A stretch of DNA of 64,000 nucleotides from assembly GCA_902785135.1 (NCBI GenBank), contig CACZXL010000001.1, positions 128,109 to 192,108 of the forward strand, given 5' to 3'. A model generated the notes under the pieces. That model did not search any database, had not been told where the DNA came from, and saw only the letters and a list, made by a program, of their open reading frames with translations. The stretch's first letter is position 1. Each line of letters starts with the position of its first letter. Position numbers and translations under genes: made by a program. Source of the DNA: an uncultured Erysipelotrichaceae bacterium. Its GTDB lineage: Bacteria; Bacillota_I; Bacilli_A; RF39; UBA660. Shown here one piece after another: positions 1 through 8,533 of the stretch.

Positions 1-1859
1 TGTTTGTAGATAATAATAAAGCTGTAGACACATTAAAGTTGGAGTCCAAGATTAAGAGTATTAAGGGTGTTAATAAAGTATTTAGTATATATGATATTAC
101 TGATACTACAATACCAGTTGAATTTATTCCAGATGAATTAAAGGATAAATTAGTTAAGAAAGATTCAACTCTAATGCTTGTGACTTTTGATAAAGGAACA
201 TCAGATGAAGAGACTATTGAAGCGGTTAGAGAACTTAGAATAGTTTCTAAAGATTCTGCGAAAGTTAGTGGTATGACTGCGATGGTTGTAGATACTATGG
301 AACTATCTGATCAAGAGATAACTGCGTATGTTCTTATTGCGGTAGTGTTATGTTTAATAGTATTAATATTCGCTACTGACTCATATATGGTTCCTATATT
401 CTTATTAGGTAATATAGGTATGGCTATTTTATATAATTTAGGATCAAATATATTCTTAGGTCAAATATCATATATTACTAAAGCTATAACAGCAGTATTA
501 CAACTAGGTGTTACTACTGACTTCTCTATATTCTTATATCATAAGTATGAAGATGAAAAAAAGAAGAATGATGATAAGAAAAAAGCTATGGAGAACGCTA
601 TTAATGAAACATTTAAATCTGTTATAGGTTCATCCCTAACAACAATCGCAGGTTTCTTAGCACTATGCTCTATGGATTTAACACTAGGTAAAGATATAGG
701 TATAGTAATGGCTAAAGGAGTATTATTTGGTTTACTATGTGTTCTAATAATATTCCCATCTTTATTACTATTATTTGATAAACCTATAGAAAAAACTAAA
801 CATAAAAACTTTATGCCTAAATTTGATAAATTAATAAACGTAATTATAAAAAGAAGAAATATAGTTCTAATAATATTTGTATTATTAATAATCCCTGCAA
901 TATATGGAAACAAGAATGTAGGAGTATATTATAAACTAGATAAATCTTTACCAAATTATTTAGGTAGTTCAATTGCAAATTCTAGATTAAAAGATGAATA
1001 TAATATAGTTTCACCTGAAGTAGTATTACTAGATAAAAATATAAAGAAAGAAAAAGTAGAAGAATTAGTTAACGAATTAAAAGAAGTAAAAGGTATTGAT
1101 TTAGTTTTATCTCCTAAAACTTTAACTAATATACCAACTGAAATAATGCCAGATGATGTAGAAAGTATTATGGATAGTGATAAATATCAATTAATAATAA
1201 TTAATTCAACTTATGAAATAGCGTCAGATGAATTAAATGAACAAGTTGGAGTAGTTAATGACATAGTTAAAAAATATGATAAAAAGGCTATTGTCGCAGG
1301 TGAAGGACCATTAATGAAAGACTTAACTGTAATCGCAGATCATGACTTTAAAATGGTTAATTATGCATCTATATTAGTTATTTTTATATTAATGCTTATA
1401 GTACTTAAATCTATTGGATTACCAATTATATTAATAGTAACAATAGAATTTGCGATATTTGTAAATATGGCAATCGCATATTATACAGGTACAACCTTGC
1501 CATTCATTTCAAGTATAGTTGTTGGTACTATTCAACTAGGTGCTACCATAGATTATGCCATACTTATGTCTACTACCTACTTGAAGGAGAGAACTAAAGA
1601 AAAGAATAAAGAACTTGCGATGAAGAATACATTATATTCTTCAGTACCATCTATATTTATTTCAGCATTATGTTTCTTTGGTGCGACATTTGGAGTATCA
1701 GTTTATTCAAAGATAGATATGATTGGTTCTATATGTACACTACTTTCTAGAGGTGCGATTATATCTATGTTAGTAGTAATATTTATTCTTCCAGCTTTAT
1801 TACTTTTATTTGATAAATTAATTATGAAAACTACTAAAAATATGAAGGAGGTTTTATAA
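1..1859 (+). CDS. MMPL/RND-family transporter permease, 5' partial
   Basis: The reading frame is open from base 3 and has no start in the window, so the gene begins upstream and its first membrane segment is missing. About 619 residues remain, in two similar halves. Each half has an extracytoplasmic stretch, then a bundle of hydrophobic helices, and a conserved acidic-aromatic pair (GVTTDF and GATIDY) typical of the proton-relay helix of RND/MMPL proteins. Each half ends in a matching LLLLFDK helix. MMPL proteins export lipids, siderophores or peptides by proton antiport; the substrate here cannot be told. The stop codon abuts the ATG of the next gene, a secreted heptad-repeat protein, so the two are surely co-translated and probably form one complex. 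Confidence 0.85.
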   Translation, partial: FVDNNKAVDTLKLESKIKSIKGVNKVFSIYDITDTTIPVEFIPDELKDKLVKKDSTLMLVTFDKGTSDEETIEAVRELRIVSKDSAKVSGMTAMVVDTMELSDQEITAYVLIAVVLCLIVLIFATDSYMVPIFLLGNIGMAILYNLGSNIFLGQISYITKAITAVLQLGVTTDFSIFLYHKYEDEKKKNDDKKKAMENAINETFKSVIGSSLTTIAGFLALCSMDLTLGKDIGIVMAKGVLFGLLCVLIIFPSLLLLFDKPIEKTKHKNFMPKFDKLINVIIKRRNIVLIIFVLLIIPAIYGNKNVGVYYKLDKSLPNYLGSSIANSRLKDEYNIVSPEVVLLDKNIKKEKVEELVNELKEVKGIDLVLSPKTLTNIPTEIMPDDVESIMDSDKYQLIIINSTYEIASDELNEQVGVVNDIVKKYDKKAIVAGEGPLMKDLTVIADHDFKMVNYASILVIFILMLIVLKSIGLPIILIVTIEFAIFVNMAIAYYTGTTLPFISSIVVGTIQLGATIDYAILMSTTYLKERTKEKNKELAMKNTLYSSVPSIFISALCFFGATFGVSVYSKIDMIGSICTLLSRGAIISMLVVIFILPALLLLFDKLIMKTTKNMKEVL

Positions 1860-3734
1860 ATGAATAATATATTAAAAAAAGGATTTATATCGTTATTAAG
1901 TATATCAGTTATGTGTCCAGTAAGTACTCTTGCTTATACTAAAACTGAGTCTATATTTTCAAATTTAAATACTGATGGAGTAGTTAATAAGACTACTGTT
2001 ACAAATCATATATGTTCAAAAGATAAAGATGAATATATAGATAATTCTTCTTTAGATGAGATAATTAATTTAAATGGTTCAGAAACATTTACTAAAGAAG
2101 GAGATACTTTAAAGTGGAAAAGTGATGGTAAAGATATATATTATCAAGGTTCTACTTCTAAAGAAGGACCAATTAAAATTAGTATTAATTATTATTTAGA
2201 TGGAGAAAAAAAGACTGCTAAAGAAATGGTTGGTAAAAAAGGAAATGTTAAAATAGAAATAAATTTAGAAAATAGATTAAAAAATAATGTTAATATTAAT
2301 GGTAATATAGAGGAAGTATATACACCTTTTGTAGTTATGGCAGGAACAATATTAGATACTAAAAATAATAGTAATATAAATATAACTAATGGTAAGGTTG
2401 TAGAAACTGGTTCTAAAGCTATAGTAGGGTCCATTGCTTCTCCTGGTCTATATGAAAGTTTAAGTATTAATAAATTGAGTAATTTAAATAAAATAGAAAT
2501 AACTTATGATACAAATAAATTTAGTTTAAATAATATTTATATAGTTGCAACACCTAAATTAATTGAAGAAAAAGATCTAGGAGCGTTTAAAGATATAGAT
2601 ACTTTAGTAAATAGTATTAATTTATTAGAATCTAATATGGACAAAATAGAAACTGGTTCAAAAGAATTAAATAATGGTTTAAAAACTGCATATGATGGAT
2701 CTAGTTTAATTACTAAAAAAGTAAGTGAATCAATAGATTCTTTAGAAGATAGTGATGAAAACGTACTAGATGAAGAAACAATAGAAAAAATAAAAAATAG
2801 TGCAGTAGCAGGAGCAACTTTATCAGAAGAAGAATTAAATCAAATTGGTAATATGGCAGCTTCTAAAACTAGTTTAAGTGAAGAACAATTAAATTATATA
2901 TCATCACTTGCATTACAAGAAGTTGGAACAATTACATTAACTGAAGAACAAAAACAAAGTATAATTTCTAGTGTAGATTATGCTGTGGAAAATATATATG
3001 GTGAATCTATAAAATCAGGAGCTAGATCACAAGTAGATAATCTAATATCTGGAATTAGTTCAGGTTTAAGTATTACTCCAGAAACAATAATTGCATTATC
3101 TAATAATCAAGTAAGTAATGAAGTTGCAACAACTCTTAGCACAAATTTAAATGCTACCATATCAAGTAATTTAAGTGCATCAAAGAGCCAAATGTATTCG
3201 TTAGCAGAATCTTCTGCAATGGCTAGTGCAAAACAAATTGCTGAAAATTCTGCCTTGAGTTCTGCCGAAAGCGTTGCTAATCAAACAGCATCTACATTAA
3301 CTCCAGTTATTTCAAGAGGAACAGCTATTAAAGTTGCACCTATTGTAGCTAGTGAATCTGCTAAACAAACAGCAGCAACTACTTCAACTATGGTAGCAGA
3401 AAAATTATCACCAGTTGTTGCGGAATCTGTTGCAAAAGAAGTAAAAAAAGAAGCAACAAAACAAATAAAGAATAATATGATAACATTAAATAATGGATTA
3501 CTTGAATTAAATAATGGATTAGAAAAATTATATAATGGTTCAAGTGAGTTATCCACAGGTATAACTACATTTAATAATGAAGGAATAAAGAAATTAGGAA
3601 GTTATACTGGAATTATTAATACGTATACATCAAAAGCGGAAGCATTAGTTTCTTTAAGTAAAGAATATAAAGGATTTACTACTAATAATTCTAATGAAAC
3701 AATTTTTATTAACAAAGTAAAATCTGAAAAGTAA
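1860..3734 (+). CDS. Secreted coiled-coil protein with xxxLxxG heptads, MMPL partner
   Basis: 624 residues. An N-terminal signal peptide (about 1-25, ending near Leu-Ala-Tyr) precedes a beta-rich domain (about 30-240). A long Ala/Ser/Glu-rich coiled-coil region (about 240-560) follows, flanked by repeats such as LNNGL, LYNGSSELSTG and LEKLYNG, the xxxLxxG heptad pattern. That pattern is known from Gram-positive YhgE/Pip-like and MMPL-associated proteins. No C-terminal membrane helix is visible, so after export it would be soluble or held by partner contacts. It starts immediately after the stop of the MMPL permease, with an AAGGAGG site inside the permease end. The inferred role is the extracytoplasmic arm of that exporter. 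No clear terminator follows. Confidence 0.7.
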   Translation: MNNILKKGFISLLSISVMCPVSTLAYTKTESIFSNLNTDGVVNKTTVTNHICSKDKDEYIDNSSLDEIINLNGSETFTKEGDTLKWKSDGKDIYYQGSTSKEGPIKISINYYLDGEKKTAKEMVGKKGNVKIEINLENRLKNNVNINGNIEEVYTPFVVMAGTILDTKNNSNINITNGKVVETGSKAIVGSIASPGLYESLSINKLSNLNKIEITYDTNKFSLNNIYIVATPKLIEEKDLGAFKDIDTLVNSINLLESNMDKIETGSKELNNGLKTAYDGSSLITKKVSESIDSLEDSDENVLDEETIEKIKNSAVAGATLSEEELNQIGNMAASKTSLSEEQLNYISSLALQEVGTITLTEEQKQSIISSVDYAVENIYGESIKSGARSQVDNLISGISSGLSITPETIIALSNNQVSNEVATTLSTNLNATISSNLSASKSQMYSLAESSAMASAKQIAENSALSSAESVANQTASTLTPVISRGTAIKVAPIVASESAKQTAATTSTMVAEKLSPVVAESVAKEVKKEATKQIKNNMITLNNGLLELNNGLEKLYNGSSELSTGITTFNNEGIKKLGSYTGIINTYTSKAEALVSLSKEYKGFTTNNSNETIFINKVKSEK

Positions 3735-3805
3735 GTTTTGGTGTACATGTTACATTAAAGAAAATAAATTTAATAGAGTCTTTAAAAAGTGTAGAGTAAA
3801 TATGA

Positions 3806-3811
3806 TATAAT
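3806..3811 (+). promoter_or_regulatory. -10 box (TATAAT) of the GNAT gene
   Basis: TATGATATAAT is an extended -10 only 8 bases upstream of GGTGAT, the Shine-Dalgarno of the next gene. The -35 region (near 3783) is poor. It is a clear example of the very short leader arrangement seen throughout the window. Confidence 0.6.
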
Positions 3812-3828
3812 CATATTGTGGTGATAAT

Positions 3829-4317
3829 ATGGACATTAAATTAGAACAAATTAATATGAATACTGGTATAGATGGATTAGAAGTTTTAAATGAGATTGCG
3901 AGTGATGATACTATTTTTGGTGAGTCACCTATACCAGAAGTTATAGATGAATATTTATATAAAGGATTCTTATTGTTATCAGAGGAAGAGTCATTAGATG
4001 AATCTAATCCTATCTATAGATATTTTATTGTTAAAGATAATTCTAAAATAGGTTATGCGGATATAAATATGAGTGTTAGTAGTAATATAGGAATTGTTTT
4101 ACTTAAGAAATATAGAAGTATGGGATTAGGTAAAGTAGTTTTTAGTAAATTATTAGAGGAAGCATATAATAAAGGGTTAGATGATATAGTTGTTGCTACA
4201 GATAAAGATAATGTTAAGATGAGAAATTTATGTACTAGTATGGGCGCAGAATTAACTGATATAGATGGTCAATATCATTATACTTTTAAGAATAAAAAAT
4301 CTATTAAAAAGAGATAA
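3829..4317 (+). CDS. GNAT-family N-acetyltransferase
   Basis: 162 residues, usual size for a single GNAT domain. The acetyl-CoA pyrophosphate loop is seen as KKYRSMGLGK (about residues 88-97, R-x-x-G-x-G), preceded by the beta strand IGIVLL and followed by helix VVFSKLLEEA. The C-terminal half has the usual NVKMRNLCTSMG segment. Its substrate cannot be predicted. The start follows GGTGAT at 3820-3825, itself just after a TATAAT. It is a single-gene unit closed by a hairpin terminator. Confidence 0.85.
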   Translation: MDIKLEQINMNTGIDGLEVLNEIASDDTIFGESPIPEVIDEYLYKGFLLLSEEESLDESNPIYRYFIVKDNSKIGYADINMSVSSNIGIVLLKKYRSMGLGKVVFSKLLEEAYNKGLDDIVVATDKDNVKMRNLCTSMGAELTDIDGQYHYTFKNKKSIKKR

Positions 4318-4343
4318 ACATATACGTTTGTATATGTTTTTTT
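4318..4343 (+). terminator. Intrinsic terminator after GNAT gene
   Basis: ACATATAC-GTTT-GTATATGT stem followed by a run of T, starting at the stop codon. Confidence 0.8.
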
Positions 4344-4395
4344 GTGTCAAAATTAGGTCTTTATCATAGTATAATCTAGGGGAGGTTATGCTTAT

Positions 4396-5619
4396 ATGAT
4401 AGTAATTGATTCTGGACATGGAGGAAGTGATTATGGGGCTTCTGGTAATGGAATTAATGAAAAAGACTATACTTTAATGATAAGTGAATATATGAAAAAT
4501 AGGTTTGATGAATTAGGTATACCGTCTAAAATGACAAGAACAACAGATGAAACATTAACGCCATCTGAAAGAGTTAATAGAATATTAAATGCATATGGAA
4601 ATTCACCAGATGTATTAGTTATATCAAATCACTTAAACGCAGGTGGAGGTTCTGGATCAGAAGTAATATATGCACTTCGTAATAATGATATATTAGCGAA
4701 GAATATTTTAAAGGGGTTAGGTGAATCTGGCATGCCAATTAGAAAAGTATATCAAAGAAGATTACCTAGTGATATGACAAAAGATTATTATTTTATACAT
4801 AGAAACACCGGTTTAACAGAACCATTAATAATAGAATATGGATTTATTGATAATAAAAATGATGCGGATATGATAAAAAACAATTATAAAAGATACGCCG
4901 AAAGCGTTGTGAAAGAAATCGCAAATTATAAGGGATATAATTATGTTGAACCTAGGGTTCAAGAAGAGTATATTGTACAAAAAGGAGATACTTTATGGAA
5001 TATTTCTAAGAAATTAGGTATTAGTGTTGATGAAATAAAAAGACTTAATAATTTAAATAGTAATTTATTGTTTGTGGGTCAAAAATTAAAAGTACCTTCT
5101 TTTATGACCGCAGAAGATTCTAATATTATTTATGTAGTTAAATCAGGTGATAATTTATATAATATCGCAAAAATTTATAATACTACTGTCAATGATATTA
5201 AGTCATTTAATAATCTAACTTCTGATAATTTAAGTATAGGTCAAATAATAAAGATTCCAGAGTCTACATCTATAATAACACCATCAGAAGATGAAGTTAT
5301 TAATGAAGGAAGTGTTTACGTAGTTCAAAAAGGAGATACTTTATATAGTATTGCGAAAAAGTTTAATACTACTGTGGATAATTTAAGAAATATAAATTCT
5401 ATTGTAGGAGATGTACTAAGTATTGGTATGAATTTATTAATACCGGGAGGAAATGTATTAGGAGATATAATAATTCATAAAGTAGTGTCAGGTGATAGTT
5501 TATGGAATCTAGCGAATAAATATAATACAACTGTAGATGTGATAAAACAACTTAATAATCTTATGTCAGATTTATTAGTAGTAGGTCAAGATTTACAAGT
5601 AAAAAGAAATACTAAATAG
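4396..5619 (+). CDS. N-acetylmuramoyl-L-alanine amidase (Amidase_3) with four LysM domains
   Basis: 407 residues. The N-terminal zinc amidase domain (1-178) keeps all key residues: His8 in DSGHGG, Glu22 in NEKDY, His79 in SNHLNAGG and the catalytic Glu147 in IIEYGF. Four LysM modules follow (about 192-235, 246-289, 308-350 and 357-401), each with a (V)xxGDxLWxI start and an N-N-L-xS repeat end; they bind peptidoglycan glycan strands. There is no classical signal peptide, so export must be non-classical, or the enzyme acts in a mother-cell/spore-like compartment or on lysis. A paralogue at 21633 aligns without gaps over the first 150 residues but has lost the active site. AGGGGAGG lies upstream; an overlapping three-codon ATG-CTT-ATA-TGA precedes the real ATG. 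Confidence 0.9.
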   Translation: MIVIDSGHGGSDYGASGNGINEKDYTLMISEYMKNRFDELGIPSKMTRTTDETLTPSERVNRILNAYGNSPDVLVISNHLNAGGGSGSEVIYALRNNDILAKNILKGLGESGMPIRKVYQRRLPSDMTKDYYFIHRNTGLTEPLIIEYGFIDNKNDADMIKNNYKRYAESVVKEIANYKGYNYVEPRVQEEYIVQKGDTLWNISKKLGISVDEIKRLNNLNSNLLFVGQKLKVPSFMTAEDSNIIYVVKSGDNLYNIAKIYNTTVNDIKSFNNLTSDNLSIGQIIKIPESTSIITPSEDEVINEGSVYVVQKGDTLYSIAKKFNTTVDNLRNINSIVGDVLSIGMNLLIPGGNVLGDIIIHKVVSGDSLWNLANKYNTTVDVIKQLNNLMSDLLVVGQDLQVKRNTK

Positions 5620-5634
5620 TATTTTCTTTTTTAT
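5608..5634 (+). terminator. Terminator overlapping the amidase stop codon
   Basis: AAATACT-AAAT-AGTATTT stem containing the TAG stop, followed by a T-rich tract. Confidence 0.7.
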
Positions 5635-5673
5635 TATTTTATGTTAATATAACACTTGTTTTGAGGGGATATT

Positions 5674-6810
5674 ATGTCAAAAACAGAGTTTAAAAGAGAT
5701 GAAAAAAGAAATATATTTATAAACTATGATTCATTAGAAGAAAAGAAAGAATCTTTAAGTGAATTTGTTTCTAATGAACCATTATTAAATAAGTCTAAAT
5801 TTAGTAAAACTGATTTTCCACAGGAAATTAAATTTAATAACGCAATTGAAGGTATTGATGATGATGTATCAGATATTGAAAAATTATTAAGTAGATCATT
5901 TATGCCTGTTAATAGAGATAAAACAAGAATATTAAATTTATATAATGGATATAAATATATATTAAAGAATAAAGAAATTAATAAAGATAATTTAAGAGAA
6001 CTATATGGAATTCTTAGTAATGATTTATTAAAAGTAAATGATTCTAAGAGAATGGGTGAATATTATAGAGAAGGACCTGTTTATATATTAAGAGGAATTA
6101 GTTTTGATAGATATTTTGAAGGAGTACCAGTAGAACATATAGATGAATATATGAATATACTATTTGATTATATAAATCGTAATGATGATAATATTGATAT
6201 AGATACTTTTATTAAATCACAAATAATACACTGTTATTTAGTATATATTCATCCATATTTTGATGTTAATGGAAGAACTAGTAGAACACTTGCCATGTGG
6301 TATCTATTTAATAAAAAAGATCTATCTTATATGACATTTAATAGATCTATATCATTTATGAAAAGTAAATATGAAAAAAGTTTAATAGAATTAAGAGAAA
6401 AAGGAGATATGACTCCATTTCTTAAGTATATGTTAGATGCTGAAAGATTAGAATTAGAAAAAGAATATGTTATTAATAATATAGAAAAAAATATTGGAAA
6501 AAAATTATCTAATGAAGAATATTTAACACTTGAATATTTACTTAGTATGAATAGTCATTTAACATTATTAGATTTAATTCGTATGTATAATGAATTTAAT
6601 ACTAAAAAGAAAAAACATATAGTATTAGAAGATGAAATAAATCCATTAATAGAAAAAGGTATAATACTAGAAAAGGATCCTACAAAACATGGTATCGCAG
6701 ATGGTATTCAAAATAAAAGAATACTAGTAAATGGTGATATGATAGATGTAGATACTAAAAAGATAAAAATATTAAAACTAGATAAGTATACAAAAGAAAA
6801 CCAAGATTAA
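5674..6810 (+). CDS. Fic-family protein
   Basis: 378 residues. The Fic core motif is at 193-204 (HPYFDVNGRTSR, matching HPxFDxNGRxxR), so the catalytic His and the phosphate-binding loop are intact. NNAIEG at 55-60 lies where class II Fic enzymes carry the inhibitory (S/T)xxxE(G/N) helix; Glu is kept, Ser/Thr is Asn. The C-terminal 100 residues look like a winged-helix extension, as in many Fic/DUF4172-like proteins. Fic proteins usually AMPylate or de-AMPylate a target; none is identifiable here. No antitoxin gene adjoins, consistent with intramolecular inhibition. SD GAGGGGA at 5663. It ends tail-to-tail with the hydrolase gene on the other strand, overlapping by 4 bases. Confidence 0.88.
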   Translation: MSKTEFKRDEKRNIFINYDSLEEKKESLSEFVSNEPLLNKSKFSKTDFPQEIKFNNAIEGIDDDVSDIEKLLSRSFMPVNRDKTRILNLYNGYKYILKNKEINKDNLRELYGILSNDLLKVNDSKRMGEYYREGPVYILRGISFDRYFEGVPVEHIDEYMNILFDYINRNDDNIDIDTFIKSQIIHCYLVYIHPYFDVNGRTSRTLAMWYLFNKKDLSYMTFNRSISFMKSKYEKSLIELREKGDMTPFLKYMLDAERLELEKEYVINNIEKNIGKKLSNEEYLTLEYLLSMNSHLTLLDLIRMYNEFNTKKKKHIVLEDEINPLIEKGIILEKDPTKHGIADGIQNKRILVNGDMIDVDTKKIKILKLDKYTKENQD

Positions 6811-6821
6811 TATAATCTTGG
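6801..6821. terminator. Perfect inverted repeat between convergent genes
   Basis: CCAAGATTA-ATA-TAATCTTGG covers the stop codons of both convergent genes. There is no T-run on either side, so termination efficiency is uncertain. Confidence 0.5.
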
Positions 6822-7235
6822 ACATACACCTTGACTAGGTTTATAAAAACAGTGATTTTTATATCTACCAGCATTCGCTTGATTAAACCATGTACTTCTA
6901 CATGGATTAGATGAACCAGGTGCATAAAACCATAATGCATTAGTCGCTGGATAAAAATCTTCACCATCAATAACTCGCTTTGCGAGTTTTTTTTCTTTAG
7001 TGGTAGGACTACTATTAAAAATAGAACTATTTATTGATGAAAAACCTCCAGGTGATTGATATACCATATCTGTTATTGATCTTATATTTTTAAAATCTAT
7101 ACAATTACATATAATTCTATTTATCGCAACATTACCAACCATAAGCATACCAAGATCTCCTTCACCTAAAGCTTCCGCTCTCATTAACCTAGCAAGTAGA
7201 TCTAATTCTTTACTATTATATTGAACTACACTCAT
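6807..7235 (-). CDS. Cell-wall hydrolase, SleB/CwlJ (Hydrolase_2) family
   Basis: 142 residues covering the whole Hydrolase_2 domain with no signal peptide. Recognisable family features are the AxxLxRLMRAEALGEGDLG segment with the catalytic-type Glu near residue 21, VGNVAINRI, the VYQSPGGFSS stretch and the C-terminal ALWFYAPG. In Bacillus and Clostridium, CwlJ and SleB degrade spore cortex peptidoglycan at germination, and CwlJ lacks a signal peptide, as here. Whether this organism sporulates is not shown by the window; together with the YutH-like gene at 56333 it hints at a sporulating ancestry. Single-gene unit, divergent from the coiled-coil pair. Confidence 0.8.
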   Translation of the reverse strand: MSVVQYNSKELDLLARLMRAEALGEGDLGMLMVGNVAINRIICNCIDFKNIRSITDMVYQSPGGFSSINSSIFNSSPTTKEKKLAKRVIDGEDFYPATNALWFYAPGSSNPCRSTWFNQANAGRYKNHCFYKPSQGVCPRLY

Positions 7236-7361
7236 AATATATTATATGTTTGAATTATTTTATGATTACTTTTTTTGTAAATATATGTAATATGCATATA
7301 TAATAATTATTGACTATAATTAATATTATTATATATAATGTATTTAAAGTAGGAGGTTTTT

Positions 7362-7952
7362 ATGAGAGAATATCAAAAATTATGTGATGAATTAAAGAAA
7401 AAATTAGAAGAATTGAAAAGTTTATCATCTGATCCAGCTAGAGAATCAAAACTTAAAACTGAAATATCACTATTAGAAGAAGAAATAGTTACTTTTCCTA
7501 TTCAAGGAACAAAACTATCAGAAGAACAGGATGAAAGACTTAGAAAATCTGTTGTAGGTGAAATTGTTAAAACTGCTAAGAATGAATATGATAAACAAAT
7601 GGAAGAATATATGAGTATGAATTTTTGGGGAAAAGCAAAAACTATGTTCACTGGAAAGAAACCTAAAAAAGATTCTTCTGATATAGAAATAATAGATAAA
7701 TATGGAGAAGAATATAAAAACAAATGCATGCAAGGAGAAATAGCAAGGGCAAAAAGAGAATATGATGCTCTTGTAGAATGGCTAAAAAATTATTATGAAA
7801 AACATCCAGAAGACCAAGAAGCTTCTTTAGAAGATAGATTAAATGAAGAAAAAGAAAAATATGAAGCAAGAGTAAGAGAAAAAATTGAAAGAAATAATAG
7901 TTATTTAGAAGAAGCAAAAGAAGTAGTAAGTGAAGGAAAAATAAAACTATGA
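7362..7952 (+). CDS. Hypothetical coiled-coil protein
   Basis: 196 residues, very rich in Lys and Glu, predicted almost wholly alpha-helical with two coiled-coil blocks (about 1-45 and 130-190). A short Trp/Phe-containing stretch near 86-95 (MNFWGKAKTMF) could be amphipathic. No recognised domain, signal peptide or membrane helix. Strong SD AGGAGG at 7351. Its TGA stop overlaps the ATG of the next gene (ATGA), so the two are translationally coupled and probably work together. Function unknown. Confidence 0.75.
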   Translation: MREYQKLCDELKKKLEELKSLSSDPARESKLKTEISLLEEEIVTFPIQGTKLSEEQDERLRKSVVGEIVKTAKNEYDKQMEEYMSMNFWGKAKTMFTGKKPKKDSSDIEIIDKYGEEYKNKCMQGEIARAKREYDALVEWLKNYYEKHPEDQEASLEDRLNEEKEKYEARVREKIERNNSYLEEAKEVVSEGKIKL

Positions 7953-8218
7953 GTGATTTTGATAAAGTATTTGAATTATATAAAGCTTTAAATGATGAAG
8001 AAAAAGAAAAAGCAATTATTGAATTTTTAAAGAATAATATTTATCATTTAAATGAAATAAATAAACAAATAAATAATGATTATTCAGTTGAAGATATTTC
8101 CAATATAACTAATGCTGAATCTACTAAATACTTAGATATTATTTATCAATTATTACATGTCATGACTGAACAAGTAGAAATATTTACTGAAAAAGTATCA
8201 AATGATTTTTATGAATAA
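7949..8218 (+). CDS. Hypothetical small helical protein
   Basis: 89 residues, acidic and helical, no recognised motif. Begins inside the stop of the preceding coiled-coil gene (4-base ATGA overlap), which supports the start and indicates one operon. A large inverted repeat (8247-8333) follows and may end the transcript. Function unknown. Confidence 0.7.
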   Translation: MSDFDKVFELYKALNDEEKEKAIIEFLKNNIYHLNEINKQINNDYSVEDISNITNAESTKYLDIIYQLLHVMTEQVEIFTEKVSNDFYE

Positions 8219-8246
8219 TATTTGATATATTAGGATTGTAATGATG

Positions 8247-8333
8247 AGAACCTTAGAATCTCCTCATGAATGACAAAACACACAGAAAAAATTTTTGTGT
8301 TGATTTTTGCTGTTCATGAAAGGAGGTTCTTTT
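8247..8333 (+). other. Large nested inverted repeat, putative structured RNA or terminator
   Basis: Outer arms AGAACCT (8247-8253) and AGGTTCT (8324-8330), middle arms CTCCT-CATGAA (8260-8270) and TTCATGAA-AGGAG (8313-8325), and an inner hairpin CACACA (8279-8284)/TGTGT (8296-8300) make one long imperfect stem-loop of about 85 bases followed by TTTAT. It is larger than the simple hairpins used as terminators elsewhere in the window. It could terminate the preceding operon or be a small RNA. Confidence 0.45.
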
Positions 8334-8366
8334 ATAATAACAAATATATAGAAAACGATGTTTTTC

Positions 8367-8395
8367 TTGAAATATAGTTCTATTTATGGTATTAT
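8367..8395 (+). promoter_or_regulatory. Promoter of tRNA-Trp
   Basis: TTGAAA (8367-8372), 17-base spacer ending TATGG, TATTAT (8390-8395); transcription would start about 12 bases before the tRNA. Confidence 0.65.
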
Positions 8396-8413
8396 TTATA
8401 TGTCCACAGGAAT

Positions 8414-8487
8414 AGGGGCGTAGTTAAATGGTATAATAGGAGTCTCCAAAACTTTAGTTGGGAGTTCGATTCTCTCCGCCCCTGCCA
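8414..8487 (+). tRNA. tRNA-Trp (CCA)
   Basis: 74-base cloverleaf. AGGGGCG pairs with CGCCCCT, the anticodon loop is CTCCAAA (anticodon CCA), TTCGATT lies in the T loop, and CCA is encoded. It stands alone with its own promoter and terminator. The only tRNA-Trp in the window reads UGG, in line with TGA being a stop. Confidence 0.93.
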
Positions 8488-8497
8488 TTAAGAAAGT

Positions 8498-8527
8498 AAA
8501 ACACTAACTATTTAGTTAGTGTTTTTT
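8498..8527. terminator. Bidirectional terminator, tRNA-Trp / macro-domain gene
   Basis: AAAACACTAACTA-TT-TAGTTAGTGTTTT followed by T on the plus strand and preceded by A on it, so it can serve both convergent units. Confidence 0.8.
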
Positions 8528-8533
8528 GTTAGA

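Noticed and set aside
539-913. 124-codon ORF on the minus strand inside the MMPL gene
   Set aside because: Antisense shadow of a clear transporter frame; its hydrophobic composition comes from the complementary codons.
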